Positions 35,450-50,114 are shown, counted from the stretch's first letter. The stretch: DNA of 64,000 nucleotides from Rhizophagus irregularis (GCF_026210795.1 NC_089445.1:682001-746000); one strand, 5' to 3'. A program made the numbers and translations. The notes: generated by a model not told the origin, from the letters alone.

Positions 35450-38400
35450 TTAATTCCAATCTTCATCATCATCATCATCATCGTCATTGTTATTTAAACT
35501 TTTATTTCTTTGTTTAAGCTAAATAACAGATGTATAATATATCAATAATAAATTATAATGAATATGTCACAATATAAAAAAAAAAGAAAATATTAAATCA
35601 AACTTACTGCATCAGCAAGGCTCATCTGTCCACTTTGTCGCGGTGGTGCTGGTGGCTAAATAATTAATATAAAATATTAAATATGATATCTAACTGATAA
35701 GATAATAAATGACTTTAGAAATTTAACAAACATACCTTTGATCCTGAAGTCCCTGGTCTTGGAGGAGCAGGAGGCTTTCCTCCGGTCGAAGGTCTAGGTG
35801 GAATTGTCGGTTTAGAAACTACCGGTGGTGGAGTTTTCTTAGCTGTTATATATAATTATTAATCTTACTATGCTTATCAATAGTAAAAGTTGATTTGTGA
35901 ACAAATATTTACATACCAGATCCCACTGTTTTTCTCGAAGGAGCGACTGGACGTTCATTTTCAGTATCTTCAGTTGAATTTACAGTTTCAGAAGCCTAAA
36001 TTTTTTTGAAAAAAATAAAAGATTTTTAATTCATGTTATAGGTAGTATTAAATAAAAATAACTTACCCTAGCAGCAGCTTTTTTAGCCTCAAGAGCAGCC
36101 TTCCATGGAGGTACACCACTTGCACTATTAACAGGCGCCATACCTGGGAATACAGGTACAGGAGCTGAGGAATCGTTATAACTTTTACTTGTTGGATTTG
36201 AAATAGAAGTACTAAAACGAGATTTTTTTGCAGGCTCCTTTTCTTCTGCTTCTTCTTCAGCAGCAAATTCTTGCGGAGGTTCCTTTTTCTTTTCTTGGGG
36301 AGCAGGTGGAGGTTTACGTCTAGCTGGTAATGCAGGATTTGTTTTTGGTGCTACTTTAATCTCTTCCAAGTAGTTACTTGGTACCCATCCTTGTTTACCA
36401 TCTTTTTTAGCTAACCACCAACCATTATCATCTTTTTGAAGAATTTCTAATGTATCCCCAGATTTAAATGGTAATTCTCCTGTATCTTCCGTTAAAAAAT
36501 CATAAACGGCCTTAAAAGTTGGATTTGTAGGTGGAGGTGGAGGTGAAGGTGGTTTTTGTGGTGCAGGAGGCGGTGGTGGTGGTGGAACCCCTTTACCTGG
36601 ACCAGTAGATGTTCTTTTATAATTAGTTGTAGCTGCTGTATCTGGATCTGGAGTAATAACTGGTGGTGGCTTCTTTATAGGTTTTGAGGCAGTTACTTTT
36701 TTTTTAGGACCACCTGGTTTTAATAATTTTCCAGAAGTGATAGGTCTCGGTGGAGGCTCTTTTTTTGGACAAGGAGGATCCGATAAACTATCTGCAGGTT
36801 CACCACTAGACACACTAATTGTATGACTTTTATATACATCATTCTTTTTAATACTTTCATCTTTAACAACTTTGAGTGTGGCAGTCTTGTTCAATTTTTT
36901 ACAATATTCTATTTGTGGTGCAATGTTAACTTGTACTCTTGATCCTGTTCTTTGTAATAAATGAACAAGTAATTCTGTTTTGAAAAGACATGAAAATATT
37001 GGATCTCCTAATTCTTTAGTCGGATTATTAACGTGAAGTACTACCCAATCATCTCTTAAATTTGACAAGCTGACTCCAGTAATTGAGATTAATGGAATAT
37101 TTCTTTCAACATTCATTGTTAAAAGTTTCTTTTCAATTGTCGATATAATAATATATATTGCTTTATCAGTCTACAAAAAAAAAAAAATTAATTCAAGTTA
37201 AAATAAATTCAGTTAAAGAGAAAAAAAAATTTTTTACCAAAATCAAATATCTAGGACTCGGTTTACTAGATCTTCCAAGACGACCAACAAGTAATTGAAT
37301 CTTGCTACTAAATGCTACGAGTTCATTAGCTAATAATAAAAAATAAAATTAATATATTTTCTCCCAAAATAATCAATATTCCTTTATCATTTTTCCTTTT
37401 TGAATTTACTCACTTCCAAAATTGCAAACCCTTCTTAACTCTTCACCACTTTCGTCATTAACATATAAATAATCTCCCATAAATTTTCTCATACTCAATA
37501 AACTCATTCTTCTTCTTTCTTTTCGTTGTCCCAGTATTTGATGTCCATAATCTCTTAATTGTACATAAATTATTTGATCTTTGTTCTTATTCCAACATCT
37601 TTGTATACGCCTAGCGCACTCATTCTTATATCTCACATAATTTCTATACGCTCGCTGAATTCTCATTGCCATATTATGCCAATATCTATCACGTAAATGT
37701 TCAAGTGCCCAAATCTTAATGGATTTTAAAAGAAGAATTTAATATAAAGAAAGAAATGTTATTAAAAAAAAATTTCCAAGTTTTTATGTTTACCGTTTCT
37801 GGATGTCTAATAAATGCTTTTGTAACACCCATTTGCCATTCCTCAGCCGCAATACCGCAATCTTTTAAAATGGTTTGTGTACCAGATTTCTGATCACCTT
37901 TCCAAATATAATCTCCAGCATAAGAAGTTTTCTTCGATAACAAATAAAATCTAAATAATCATCAATTATTTAAAATACAATATTAATAAATAATTTACTT
38001 CCTACCCCTTCTTTCAGAATATATTACCTTTCTATGAATTTATCAAATGTTTGTCTATAAGCGAAACCAGCCCTACGTACTCTAATATTTTCATTTAATC
38101 CAAGATATTTAATTTGATGTAAAACCATTTTTGAATCATATTCTGAAGGACTCTTGTTTTGATTTGGTTTTATGGTACGTATATAAGAAGGTTGAGATTG
38201 CATTAATTTTTTCACCAATTCATTTGCTGATGCCTAAATAAAAAAAAAAGTTATTTTTAAAAAAAAATTCAAATCCTCCTCTTCCCTCCTTGAATCACTC
38301 ACGTACCTTAATTTTATCACTTGCGGTAGGAGGTCTCTTTTTAGAATCTTTATCCACACGATTAGGGAATAATGCACTCAAGAATTTATTATCACTTGAG

Positions 38401-41082
38401 GCAACTAACTCCAATATATCCTTTACCAACTGATCTTTGTTCTTATCAGTCATACCAGGTATAGAATATAAGACATCACCGGCATAATGTTTAACTAAAA
38501 ATTTACTACCTCTACTCTCAAAATGAGGGTTTGAACTTAAAAATCCTAATCGTTGAACAAAACTATTATCAGCAGCTTCAGGGTCAGCATGAGCAGTAGC
38601 ACAAGCATCATTCATGGCAGCAAATAAACCCGGAGGTCGTTTTTCTTCTATTAAATCGCATACTACTTTATTATTAAAAAAATCTATTGGTGTCCATTTA
38701 ATTTTTTCATTGACATATTCTTCTTGTTCAGCTTTTAACGTTAATTCAATGAATATTTGTTGTAATTTTTCATTAACGTAATTTATACATAATTGTTCAA
38801 ATGAGTTTTCTTCAAAAATTTCAAATCCATAAATATCCAACACTCCAATTACATAGGATGATTGTGATCGTGAACGTAATGCTTTATTTACACGTTCTAC
38901 TATCCATTCAAATAGATTATTATATATCGCTTTGGCCAATGCATCTCTCACGGCTGATGCCTATATTACATTATAAAAGAATTTTTAATATGTAAACCCG
39001 AAAATTTCAAAAGAAAAATAAATAACAAGATACCTGAACGGGATTAAGAGGAACGTCATATACAGAACCACGACGCCCTCCACGCGTTGTTTCAATTGTA
39101 CGACTTGTTAAAACCTATTATATTAGTGTTAAAATTTTTTTTTTTTTTCCATGAAGAATTATAACATGAAAAATACCTTGTTTAAAGCTGCTGAATCTAC
39201 ATCCATTAAATGACCAATGTAATTTGTAACTATATATATAATATAAATAAATTAGTTCATAATCGACTCAAAAATTATGTCGAGATTGTCTATATCTACC
39301 ATTTTCATCATTGATAACTGAATTTCCATCATCTCCCTCGTCGAATAAAACGTTTCCCAACCATAATATTATTGCCAACATTCTAAAAATATCATCTTGC
39401 TCATGTTTTTGAAGTCCAATAACCTCCATCGCTTTCTATAATTTTACCATCATTAAGTATATAATATGGCTTGCAATAATAAAAAGAGATATAAATCATT
39501 ACCAAAGTCTCTTCAAAATCTTCTACATCATCAATACCATCAACATCTAAACAATCACTTTTACTAGTATATAAATAACTTTCAGGACCCTGAATACCAA
39601 ATTGTTCTATAAAGAAACATTTTTGTTAGAATCTTTTTAAGGGAAATCAGTATATCTGAAAAATGACGTACCTTGATATTCAGAAGAAGCGGCTTTAGTG
39701 AATTGATAAAATATATGGAAATTACGTTCATTCTCAATTTGTCCAACAACGCGTCCCTATTTAAATAAAGAAATGTTAATAATTCCTTTAAAAAAATCTG
39801 AATTACTCTTAAATGTATCTTTGGCCGAAAAATGAGACCAAAAAAAAAATGTCTTCACCTTCTCTAATAAATAATTAGTAATAATAGCACCAACAGGCTC
39901 TCCGTTACTATTAAATTGAATTTCTAAATATTTTCCCTGAAAATTTTAAACCAAACTTAATTATTCAAAATTTAATAACTTCCAAAATTAATAGGTAATT
40001 AATTAATAACTTACATGACGACTTGAATTATTATTTCTAAGTGTTTTAGCACAACCAAAACTTTCCAATAGAGGATTCGTAGCTAAAACCATATCTTTAA
40101 TTTCCTTAATTGAAGAGGTCGCACCACCACTAACTGTTGCAATATATTGCATAATCTGTAAAAAAAAATAGTAAAAAAAAATATTAGATTAATTAAATAT
40201 ATTTGTATGATGAAACAATTATCACTTGATTTAAATAAATTACCCTCTTAGCAGCCTCTGAGTTTTTTTTTTAAAAAAGTAATAATAATAATAATAATAA
40301 ATAATGAATTCATTATCATTTCAAACTTTTAAAATTATAATAAATACTAACCAGTTTTCCCAGCACCAGATTCACCACTAAAATTTATAATAAATTATTA
40401 ATATAATAAATAATAATTAAATCATTGTTTATTTGCATTATTAGCACAAAATACCTAATAATAATACATTGATTTTCTTTATAACTATTCATATGATAAT
40501 ATGATGATTCGGCAACAGCATAAACATGAGGAGGCATCTAAATATTAAAAAAAAAAAAAACTTTTCAGTGAATAAAAGTTAAGATTAAACAAATAAAAAA
40601 ATCAATTTCATTATATATATTACCTCCAATCTATTTTTACCAGTATAACTACGCAAGATCTCATCTGTATATATACCCAAATCTTTGAATGGATTTACAC
40701 TGATCAGTACATGACCAATATATGTCTATTAATTGAATGTTAATAAAAATTTATCCAATCTGAAATACACTCTAAAAATTTTAATCAACAAAAAAAAAAT
40801 GATTCATTCCAGAATTTTGATTTAATTACATACATATATTTCAGCATTTTCAAACCTTTTCTTTAAATTTTCGTTAATAGCTTCATTATTAACTTTACTC
40901 AACATAGTCATATCAGCTATTCCAACTTGCTTTTTCTTAAAACCTTCTTTCCAATCTGCTTTTTCAAACTTTCGATCTTTTGTTGTTGATTTTTTTGGAG
41001 GCTTAATAAATCAAACAGGTATTATATTAAAAATTGTCTTAAATAAAAGCATTTTAAACGAAATACTTTGAATAAATACCAT
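35450..41082 (-). CDS. MYO1: Class I myosin (long-tailed, Myo3/Myo5 type)
   Basis: Actin motor of cortical patches that promotes endocytosis and Arp2/3-dependent actin assembly. Twenty-three exons join into 1296 residues: 41082-41080, 41001-40834, 40725-40624, 40537-40455, 40377-40352, 40257-40244, 40155-40015, 39936-39859, 39756-39672, 39606-39503, 39435-39300, 39229-39177, 39114-39034, 38960-38307, 38233-38028, 37950-37794, 37714-37414, 37329-37238, 37170-36067, 35995-35917, 35842-35736, 35655-35608 and 35518-35450. Exon 1 codes only the ATG. Motor: P-loop GESGAGKT at residues 120-127; TEDS-site Ser348 in [10 protein letters not shown]. Two IQ motifs from about residue 711. TH1 tail follows. 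SH3 at about 1050-1105 ([28 protein letters not shown]). Pro-rich stretches lie on both sides. The C-terminus [11 protein letters not shown] is the acidic Arp2/3-binding tail with its near-terminal Trp. Complete and apparently functional. Confidence 0.95.
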
Positions 41083-44015
41083 GTTTAATAACTTGATTTT
41101 TTTATGAATTAAAAAAAATTATGTGTTTCTAACGAAATAAAAAAAAATCAATCGAAACCCTTTATAAACGGGACAAGTGTATCACAAGCCCGATTTATCG
41201 GCTTGCATGGGGTTTGTACGAGGACACTAATTCCGCAGGATTTTTTCAAACCGCCTGACCTCAGTGACCTCAGGAGTCAGGGCTCAGGGGGTAATCAACT
41301 ATTGCCGTTAGAATGATCTTTGTTTTGAGACAACCTGATCGAAATTAACGGTGAAGCCTTTTAAAGTCTTAAGAGGCCTATTTTTTTTTAAAAAAAAAAT
41401 AAAATAATAATTTCTTTTAACATTTGTAAGATTCTGTAAAAAAAAGGGGTTTTTTTTTAAAAAGAAACTTTTTATATAAATATTTAAAGTCAAAAAAAAA
41501 ATAAATAAATAATAATTAAATGGAAAGATACTAATAAAGAAAACTTTTTGATGTTTTTTTAAAAAAAAAAAGAGTACTTTTCCCTGAATAATTGTATAGT
41601 AATGAGAAGGATTATTAATAAGTTTAAAGAAAAAGTTTGAGAAAAATAAAAATTGTAAAAATTTTCAAAAGATGAAATAAAATGGACAATATTTAAGTGA
41701 TCACGTGATTCAAATATCGATATTAGGATTAAAGGCTTTAAAGGCCATACATCCAATACTCATCCAATAGTGAACCAACATCTGAATACTTCTTCAAGCC
41801 AATTAATCTTAAAATATTCACAACAAAAAAATTTTTTTGTTAGATCTTCATTCAGTAAGCACTTTCTGTTTTTGATCAACAGCAAAAAATTCTAACTTTA
41901 AAGAAAAATCAAATCAGTACAATGAATAATAATAAGATATACAGTAAATCAACTAAATCATGATTTTTTAAGATTTATACCAATAAGATTATTAGGGGTG
42001 ATACAGAATTCAGCTGAACCAAAATTGCAACCAAACTAAAAAAAAACTTTAAAATTTTTTGGATATTAAACTTTAAGAGAATTAAAGTCAAGCAATTATA
42101 GACAATTCCATATATATTCTAGTTATATTCTAAGTATAATATAATTATATAGTAATTAAATAGTATATAGTATATATTACTCAAGTACTCCAGGTATTTT
42201 ATACATTTTACGATATACTGTACATTATTATTGACTGTTCTTTATTCCTTTCTCATGAATAAAATTTAAAATATTTTTGATACTGCACATGTTTCAGATA
42301 AATGATTATTCGCCCCTAAGTATACCCCCTAGCATATGACTATATAATATCTTTGAAACAATGAAACCTTAATAATTGAGGCTTAGCCAATTTGTCTAGA
42401 AGTTCAATCGCATTATTTTAGTAGTTAACTTTAGGTTTAGATTTTAGGTATTATAGTTATGATAAGGTCATTTTTATGTAACTTTAAACATGTTTCATTC
42501 GATAAATGATGTCGCACAAAAGGCAATTAAGATTCAGGGATAAGATTATGAAGATTACAAATTTATACTAATTTATACTAATTTATACTGTGCGTAAAAA
42601 ACTATATATACATTTTTGATTATATACCAAATTATATAATATTTATAAGAAAAAAAATAAAAAACGGTTAATTTCTAATTTTATATATAGCGAGAAAGTT
42701 GATTCTTTCAATTTAAAATTTAATTGGATCAACGTCATATATTCTACATTGCATACAATAATGACGTCAAATTTTTCAGTTGGGCAAATGAAAAAGGTGT
42801 ACTAAAAAAAAAAAGAGAAAAAGAGAAGACAAATGCAGGTTCAGTTTGTTTATAATTTTTGTAGCCAATCGAAAATTATTTATTATTTTTTTTTTCTTTA
42901 TTAATGCAAAATGAATGAAACTTTGTGTTATACATGTTATATAATACCATATAAAATTACTAGTCGATCATTCGTCAATTTTACACTGATACAAGGGAAA
43001 CTTCATATTGCATTATCTATTACAAAAGTTATATAAAATCCCTGTTTAAGTTAAATTAAACATCCAAATAACACATTGTTTTAATTATATTGTATACGTT
43101 GTTGTATCAAGGGTTTATATTTAGTTAAAAGGAAATTCGGAATTATCCCCGAATTATATATTATATATTATATATTATATATATATATATATATATAATA
43201 TTATATTATTTAGGAAAATATTGGATTGGATCAATTTTTTTAAAGTATATAAAAGTATATGCGAAGTATATTTAATATTTTGTAATTATTATATTAAAAT
43301 GATGATAATTTTCGATCGATCGATATGTAAGCAAAAGTAAAAAGACCGAAAATATTTGCAATATTCTTCCGAATTTTTTGACATATGTACAGAGGTTCTT
43401 CATAGTATTTAATTAATAAAACTTTAAATTAGCCAACATGTTATTTAATTTGCAAGTTTAGTGACTTGATATCTAATATGGTATAATGGCAAATAAACTT
43501 GAACACGAAAATTCAAAGAACAAATTAAAATTTATTATTCATCGACAATGATAGGCGTAAATTTAAGAATTTTTTTTTTTATAAACTTTCTTTATTCCAT
43601 TATCAAAACAAACAACGCGAACGATTTTAAAGAAGGAAAAAAAAAAAAAAGAACTATAGGTTCTCACTTGTATATTAATAACTGCGGAGATTGACTTATT
43701 TATTATGTATGCATGACGATTAAATTAGGCATCAAGTCAAACTCTTTTAAATTTTTTGAAAACACAAAAAAAATATGCATATTTTAACCAATAAAATAAA
43801 AAAAAAATTGTAAACAATAAATAACTAGGACTCAGTAAAATAATCATGTGATAAAACAATTGACATTATAATATATATATATACACTCTTTATTTTCTCA
43901 AAATCTCTTTTTTTTTTTCTTTGTTAAATTCCTCTTTATTTATTTTTATTCATTAATCATTTTCTTTTTCCCTTTTTTTTTTTTTTCTTTTTTTTATAAT
44001 TTTAAAAAGTCAAAA
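41083..44015. other. 2.9 kb divergent spacer, myosin / methyltransferase
   Basis: Holds both promoters. A GC-richer patch at 41160-41290 lies just upstream of the myosin start. An (AT)n microsatellite lies at about 43157-43200 and another near 43870-43885. Pyrimidine-rich DNA at 43905-43995 runs up to the methyltransferase start, typical of fungal promoters. No further gene seen. Confidence 0.5.
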
Positions 44016-45113
44016 ATGTCAACATCGCCATCTACATCACCGGCTCGCAAAAACAGTTATGAACAAGATGATGATTTATCATTCTTGGAAAAGTTTCGAT
44101 ACATAAACGGACGTAGATTTCATAATGAAGAAAGTACAGTAAATTATTACGTACCAAATGATTCAGAAGAATCAAACAGATTAAATTTACAACACTATTT
44201 ATTGCGTCATATTTGGAAAGGAAATTTTTCTTCTCCTATTTCAGAAAAATTATCGGAAAGAAATGCAAGCGTATTAGATATTGGTTGCTGTGCTGGAACT
44301 TGGGTTCTTGATATGGCACAAAAATATCCTCAATCTTCTTTTATCGGAATTGATATTTCTCGAATGTACCCTTCATCGGAAAAAACCCCTTTAAATGTAA
44401 TATTTTTACAACATAATATTTTAGAAGGTTTACCTTGGCCTCCTAACACATTTGATTTCGTATATAAAAGATTTTTATCTTTATCGTTTACTTTAAAGGA
44501 TTTAACAAAAATGATTAATGAAATTACTCGTGTTACTAAAATTGGTGGATATATTGAAGTAATGAATTATGGTAATTCGATGAAAAATAGCGGAAAAGCT
44601 ACAAAGAAATTAATGGATGCATGTAAGTTTTATTTATAAATTTCTTTAAAAAAAAATTTTTTTTTTTTAATTTTAAATTAATTTAATTATCATATTTTAA
44701 TTAATTATACAGTAAAAGAATTTCATGAATCGAAAAGTATTTTTGTATTAAATATAAAAAAAAGTGTAAAGATGTTAGAAGATAACGGTAGTATCACAAA
44801 TATTCAATATGAAGAAAAATTCACTCCAATAGGAAAATGGTGCGGTCAAACTGGTGAAATAGTAAGTTTTAAAACTTTCTTTATGATATATAATTATTAT
44901 ATATACTAACATTTTTTTTTATTATAGATGTTATCAAATTTTATGAGTGCATTTAATACATATAAATTATTTTTAGCGCCATTTATGAATATCACAATTG
45001 AGCAATTTGATATTTTATTAAATGAGATGGAAAAAGAATTTAATGATCATCAAAGTTATGTTCATACTTATCGTGTTTACGGAAAAAAATCTTTTGAAAT
45101 TTGTGATATTTAA
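44016..45113 (+). CDS. SAM-dependent class I methyltransferase
   Basis: Three exons: 44016-44622, 44713-44861 and 44928-45113; 313 residues. Frame is kept across both introns, and the second has TACTAAC (44904-44910) before its AG. Motif I, which binds S-adenosylmethionine, is VLDIGCCAGTW at residues 86-96 (the second Gly of the usual GxGxG is Cys). The acidic residue for the ribose is in FIGIDIS (about 109-115). NILEGLPWPPNTFDFV matches the region around motifs II and III, and VTKIGGYIEVMNYG the post-III strand. The N-terminus is Ser/Pro-rich and probably disordered. Such proteins form large families in Rhizophagus; the substrate cannot be told from sequence. No signal peptide or membrane segment. 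Confidence 0.85.
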
Positions 45114-46648
45114 AATTAGTTAGTAAATAAAAAATTTATACAATTTATGTCATTTTATATTTAACAAAGTTTAATATTTACACAAGTGAAAAAAAATATT
45201 TTGAAAATAAAGACAGATCGACCAGATGTCACGCAAATATTAACTGTAACTTTAACGGGTCCAGTCCAAGGGTTCATTTAATCGTTTTGCAAATTAATAC
45301 AATACAACGAATAAAAAGCTTTTAAAGATCTAAGAATTCATATACTGTATATAATATGTGCTAAGATGAATAAATTTGTATCGATCGTACTCCGTTTCAC
45401 CCGTCCGTTTTTTTATTTCTTTAGATATCATTACAATTTATATCGCATCATATCACGACAATTACGGTATCACGAACAAATTCTATAACGAATATTTATT
45501 TATTGTTATGTTACTTTTTAATTAAATTTAAAATGAATTTTTTTTTTCCATTGATGCATAGCGACGTAAAAAAACGCCTTAAATAATTTTTAATATGGGC
45601 ATAAAATTAGAATCTGTGAAATTATTATCATAAGTGTTTGTTATTTAAGGCGTGATATTGAAAAAGAATAAAAGAATTTTTTTAAAAAAAAGATGTTCTA
45701 GCAACCAATATAATTTTCTATGTTTTTAATCTAGAATTCCTCAATTATACTATATATAGCAATCCGGAATCCCGGATATAAAGATAATGGACTTTACCGC
45801 CAAGATGCCAAACCCGTTTGGTGAAAATTCATGTGTTAACTTTCAATTATTTATTATTTACGTATACAATTTTCCTTATTAATTATTCATCATTAATTAG
45901 TCCGGTTTTCTAACTTTTAATTTATCCTTATTTAGAGATAAACTCAATAACTTTAAGAGAAAGATGTTTTACAGTTACTTTTAACAAAAGCCAACTAATT
46001 TTTTCGGCCACACGTACAAACCAAACAAAAAATATCTGGTAATATCAATCTGGTTATCCAAGTGTGTTACCGGAATTTTTATGCATTATCACGTCGATCT
46101 TGTCATATTAGGTTTTAAATATTATTGAATGCAACTATAGTTGGATATTTTGTATAATATCTACCTATAAGCAGAGATGCTTCAGCCATCTCAGATGAAT
46201 AAAATAACTGATTTAATTTAATTATGTAACAAATACTTGATGATCATAATAAATATTGTCGATATACATGAAATCGATACATGAAATCGATAAAATGATA
46301 GTCGTTGAATTTCCGGATATGAGCGATATTAGTTGGTCAGTAATATAATTCTAAAAATGACTAATCTTATAACCTAGTTTTTTCCTTGAAAAACTTTCGA
46401 AATTCAAATTAATAAGTCACGTGAGGTGAAAAATTTTGTGTCGTAATCTTGAAAATAAATCAACAGCTAATAACGTAATTCTTTGAAAATGTGATAAGTT
46501 AGATTCTTTTAAGTGCATTTTTGCAAGATAGTAATATTTGAGTGTTAATTATCTGTACAATTAAAGAATCACATAATTCTTTTTTTTTATACAAGTATTT
46601 AGACAGTAAAAAAACAAACCTAATTTTTTATTAATTTATCTTTTTATA
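45114..46648. other. Gene-free spacer with small inverted repeats
   Basis: Includes an 80 bp fold-back (45574-45653, 13 bp arms ACGCCTTAAATAA). Near 45773-45815 is a fragment (CCCGGATATAAAGATAATGG) related to the end of the hairpin elements at 17.4-19.4 kb. No exon found. Confidence 0.5.
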
Positions 46649-46787
46649 TACCATATTTTGCGGTTATTAAGCACCCCAGAAATAAGCGCCTTCGACCAGA
46701 ATTATGGCGATTTGGGCCGGAATTATGGGATCTTGGCCGGCATTAAGTGCAAAAAAGGGGGTTGCTTATATTTTGCAAAATATAGTA
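46649..46787. mobile_element. 139 bp MITE, TAC(C/T)ATAT ends, copy 1
   Basis: Inverted ends TACCATATTTTGC and GCAAAATATAGTA. The interior has GGCCGGAATTATGG and GGGGGTTGCTTAT and is less AT-rich than its surroundings. A second, diverged family member lies at 47362-47499. Confidence 0.65.
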
Positions 46788-46879
46788 AGAATTCAGACCA
46801 GGGCTACAATTATTATCTCCTAGTATGCTAGTAGTTTGGAAAGTGAATCTGCATCTAATAACTGGGCGTCCTTAACGTA

Positions 46880-47000
46880 CAGTAGAGGTGTACAATATTA
46901 ACGTACAAACTGGCCTGAGTTTAGGAGTTATGCACTTGCACGTGATAGCGTTAACGTTAACTCCGGCCAGTTCGTACATTAATATCGTACACCCCCACTG
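46880..47000. mobile_element. 121 bp mariner-like fold-back MITE, CAGTAGAGGTGTAC ends
   Basis: Left end CAGTAGAGGTGTACAATATT and inverted right end CAGTGGGGGTGTACGATATT, with TA on both sides (46878-46879, 47001-47002). Similarity of the flanks extends the inverted repeat to 46870-47010. A second copy around 53038-54510 is split by a 1.3 kb insertion. Confidence 0.7.
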
Positions 47001-47062
47001 TACATTAAGGAATCCCTAATAACTGTACCATTATATGAGTGATTACTCAGATATATTATTAT

Positions 47063-47307
47063 TAAGGTTGCCTGCCTAAACCTCTCCAAAATTCTACGAT
47101 TAGTTTCTCCAAGATTTTACTATAGTTTTATTATAGTTTTGGCAAAGTTTCAGCAGTTTTAGCATTTATAATAAGTTTTGTCAGGTTTCGCTTTTTTCCA
47201 GAGTTTCGCCAACTTTTTAATAAGACTTTTATATAGTTTCAGCAAAGTTTCACCATTTCAGCATTTTGCCAACTTGCCAAAACCTCCTAGTTTCTACAGC
47301 AACCTTA
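47063..47307. mobile_element. 245 bp MITE, TAAGGTTGC ends, copy 2
   Basis: Same length and nearly the same sequence as 25037-25281, with ends TAAGGTTGC and GCAACCTTA. No ORF. Confidence 0.75.
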
Positions 47308-47361
47308 ATTATTATAATAAACAATATCCAATTTACACAAAACTTTAAATTTTATTATATT

Positions 47362-47499
47362 TACCATATACATTAGAAAATAAACAACCCCCAAAAATAA
47401 GCAATATGGGCGGAATTATGTCATTTTTTGGCCTGCATTACTAAATCTTATCCTGCATTATATGCAAAAGTTGTTGCTTATTTTTAAATGAATATAGTA
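47362..47499. mobile_element. 138 bp MITE, TAC(C/T)ATAT ends, copy 2
   Basis: Inverted ends TACCATATACATT and AATGAATATAGTA. The interior (GGGCGGAATTATG, TTGTTGCTTATTT) aligns with the copy at 46649-46787. Confidence 0.6.
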
Positions 47500-50114
47500 C
47501 TTTATAAACAAATATTTTTATTAATAATAATGAAGCTAATTTTGCTAATTAGCAAAAAAATTATTAAATACAATTATTTTTACAATATTACATAAAATTT
47601 ATATATTATCAATTTTTGGTTAGTCTAATTAAAATTATACTTAATTGAAATTTAATTTAAAAAAATATTTATAGCGAAAGTTAAAATTTTGACAAAAAAT
47701 TCAAAAAATATATTATACGTTTCATTATAAACCATTCCTTTACAAAATCAAATTAAGCCTTGATTTAAAATACCTATCGATTAGCAGCATGTTTTATATT
47801 TATTTTATTAATAAAATTATAAACTTTTGTAATAAATAGGCTACTTACAAAAATCCAAATTAACCTGATTTAATACCTATCTGATTCTTGACATGTTTTA
47901 TATTTATTTTATTAATAAAATTATAAACTTTTGTAATAAATAGGCTTAACCTTTTACTTAATTTTCATTATAAGTTTTTTTCTCTTTTTAAATAATTTTA
48001 AACTGTTAATATTATCTTACCAATAAGTTACAAATTTATTAACTAATTTCTTTATCTTTACATTACCTTAAAATTAAATTATTAACAAGATTTTTTTTTA
48101 CTTCTACATTATAAAAATTTTTTTATAATTACAAAAATCTGATATTATTAAGAGAAATATTAAAAATACTTTTGATTCAACTATATATAAATAAATTACA
48201 CATCAATTGTTTGTTAAGAGTTTCCAAAAAATTGATATATATACATCACTAAATGAAGTTATAAAAAGAGACAAAATAAAGTTATCAGCTTATATAAAAA
48301 ATTAAAAATAATTAATTAATTTAAAAAAAATAAGCCATTATCATCTAAACAATTTAAGCAATTCAAATTAATTGCTATTACTAATAATAACTTATAATTA
48401 TAATAAAAGCATCTTGCTTTTACCCATCAGTAAAATAAGAATTTTAAAAAATGTAATATTATTATTTAAACAATTCAAATAGTTCAGTTGACTATAATAT
48501 TTGAAAAATACAAATACTATATACACTTACTATTACTAATAATAATAATTATAATAAAAGTATCTCACCTCTATCAGTAAAACAAGAGTTTTTACTTTCA
48601 AGCAACTGTTAAACTGCAATTGTCAAATATTTTTATACATTTGTGAAAAACAAATTATATAAAATTTTTACTAAAAATGAAAATATCATTTCTGTAAAGG
48701 TTACAGAATCTTTTATCAAAAAAAAAAAAACTTCCAATTAACTCTAATTTCAAAGATGCTGATCTTTTAAATATACTTAACTTTATTGTTAAACATATCA
48801 ATATTTTTTTAAATAAATCAGTTTTCTATAATTTAAAATAATGATTTAAAAACCTATTAAACAATAAATATTTTGAAAAGTTAAGTATGGAATATTATTA
48901 TCAAAGCTGTTTTATATTTTTTTTAGATTTTATAATATTAATAATATTAATTTTAACACTTTAGTAATAAATAAAGTAGATTTAAGACTAAGTAATAGAA
49001 CAAATATGTAATCTTTATTTATTAATGTTACTTAGATATTTGTAAAAAAAATAGATTTTTTTAATAAAATTAACTTGTTTTACATTGTTTTTTCAATTTT
49101 ATAGTATAATTTTTATGTTATTGGAGTAAATATAGTATTTACTATTTTTTTTGATTATTACATATAAATATTATATATTAAATTGCTAAAATAAATTAAA
49201 TAAATCTCATTTTTGAAACAATAAATTTACAATTTTAACTAACTATACTTTGAAAAATTAAGTACCTTTTTTCTTTGCAAACTATCTGATAAATCTTGCA
49301 TATACTGTATTTGCAATGGCAGAGTAATTGTGCCATTATAGCACTTTAACAAGTTTGACAATTGTAGTTCTCAGCAATTTTACTAATATATTCCTAACAA
49401 TACAACATATAAAAGAAAGATATCATTAATTGTTTCATTGTAAACTCAAAAATAAACCTCCTAAATATTTAATTAATTAAAGTGAAATTCTAATTTATAC
49501 ATAACTTAATTAGTTAATAATACCATTTCTTCTGATTCTTAATAACTAATTGATAGATTTATACCTTCATAACTGTACTTTTAACTTATCTTTTTGTTGT
49601 TAAAAAAATGTAAATCCAAATGGCTTAATTTCTGAATTCAAAATTAGAATTTTATTAACTAAGTATAAAAATTTGGCCTTGTTACAGTATCATTTGTAAT
49701 ATGATTCAATCAAATATTATATTTTTTATATAAACTAATAAAAAATATGTATAATATATCAGTCTTCCAGCGCATAAAACTCTTCCGTCACTTAAACTTC
49801 TATCATCTAAATTAATACGACTAATCCATCATTATAAAGTAACCACATTCCACACAACATATAATATTGGCACATAATTTTAAATCATACATATGAAGAA
49901 TATTCAAAAAATGTCCCTATAAGAAAAAAATAATAATGTTATTGTTGTTAACATAAAAAAAGAACCAAAAGAAACACCCGGTCTGAACGATCTGATCTAG
50001 AACCATTTTATCTTCCACCAGAGTGACGGTTGGCTTGCTTTACAGTTTTTGATCTGTGAAATAAAAATGAATGTGTTACGCGAAAAAAATTGGCGGTCAC
50101 GTGTCGATCTGAGC
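47500..50114. other. Long AT-rich spacer
   Basis: A direct repeat of about 70 bp (near 47790-47845 and 47890-47945, sharing ATGTTTTATATTTATTTTAT) is present. On the minus strand, 50057-50017 could be a short coding exon after a CACAG acceptor (KTVKQANRHSGGR then stop), but no confident partner exon was found. Nothing else recognised. Confidence 0.4.
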
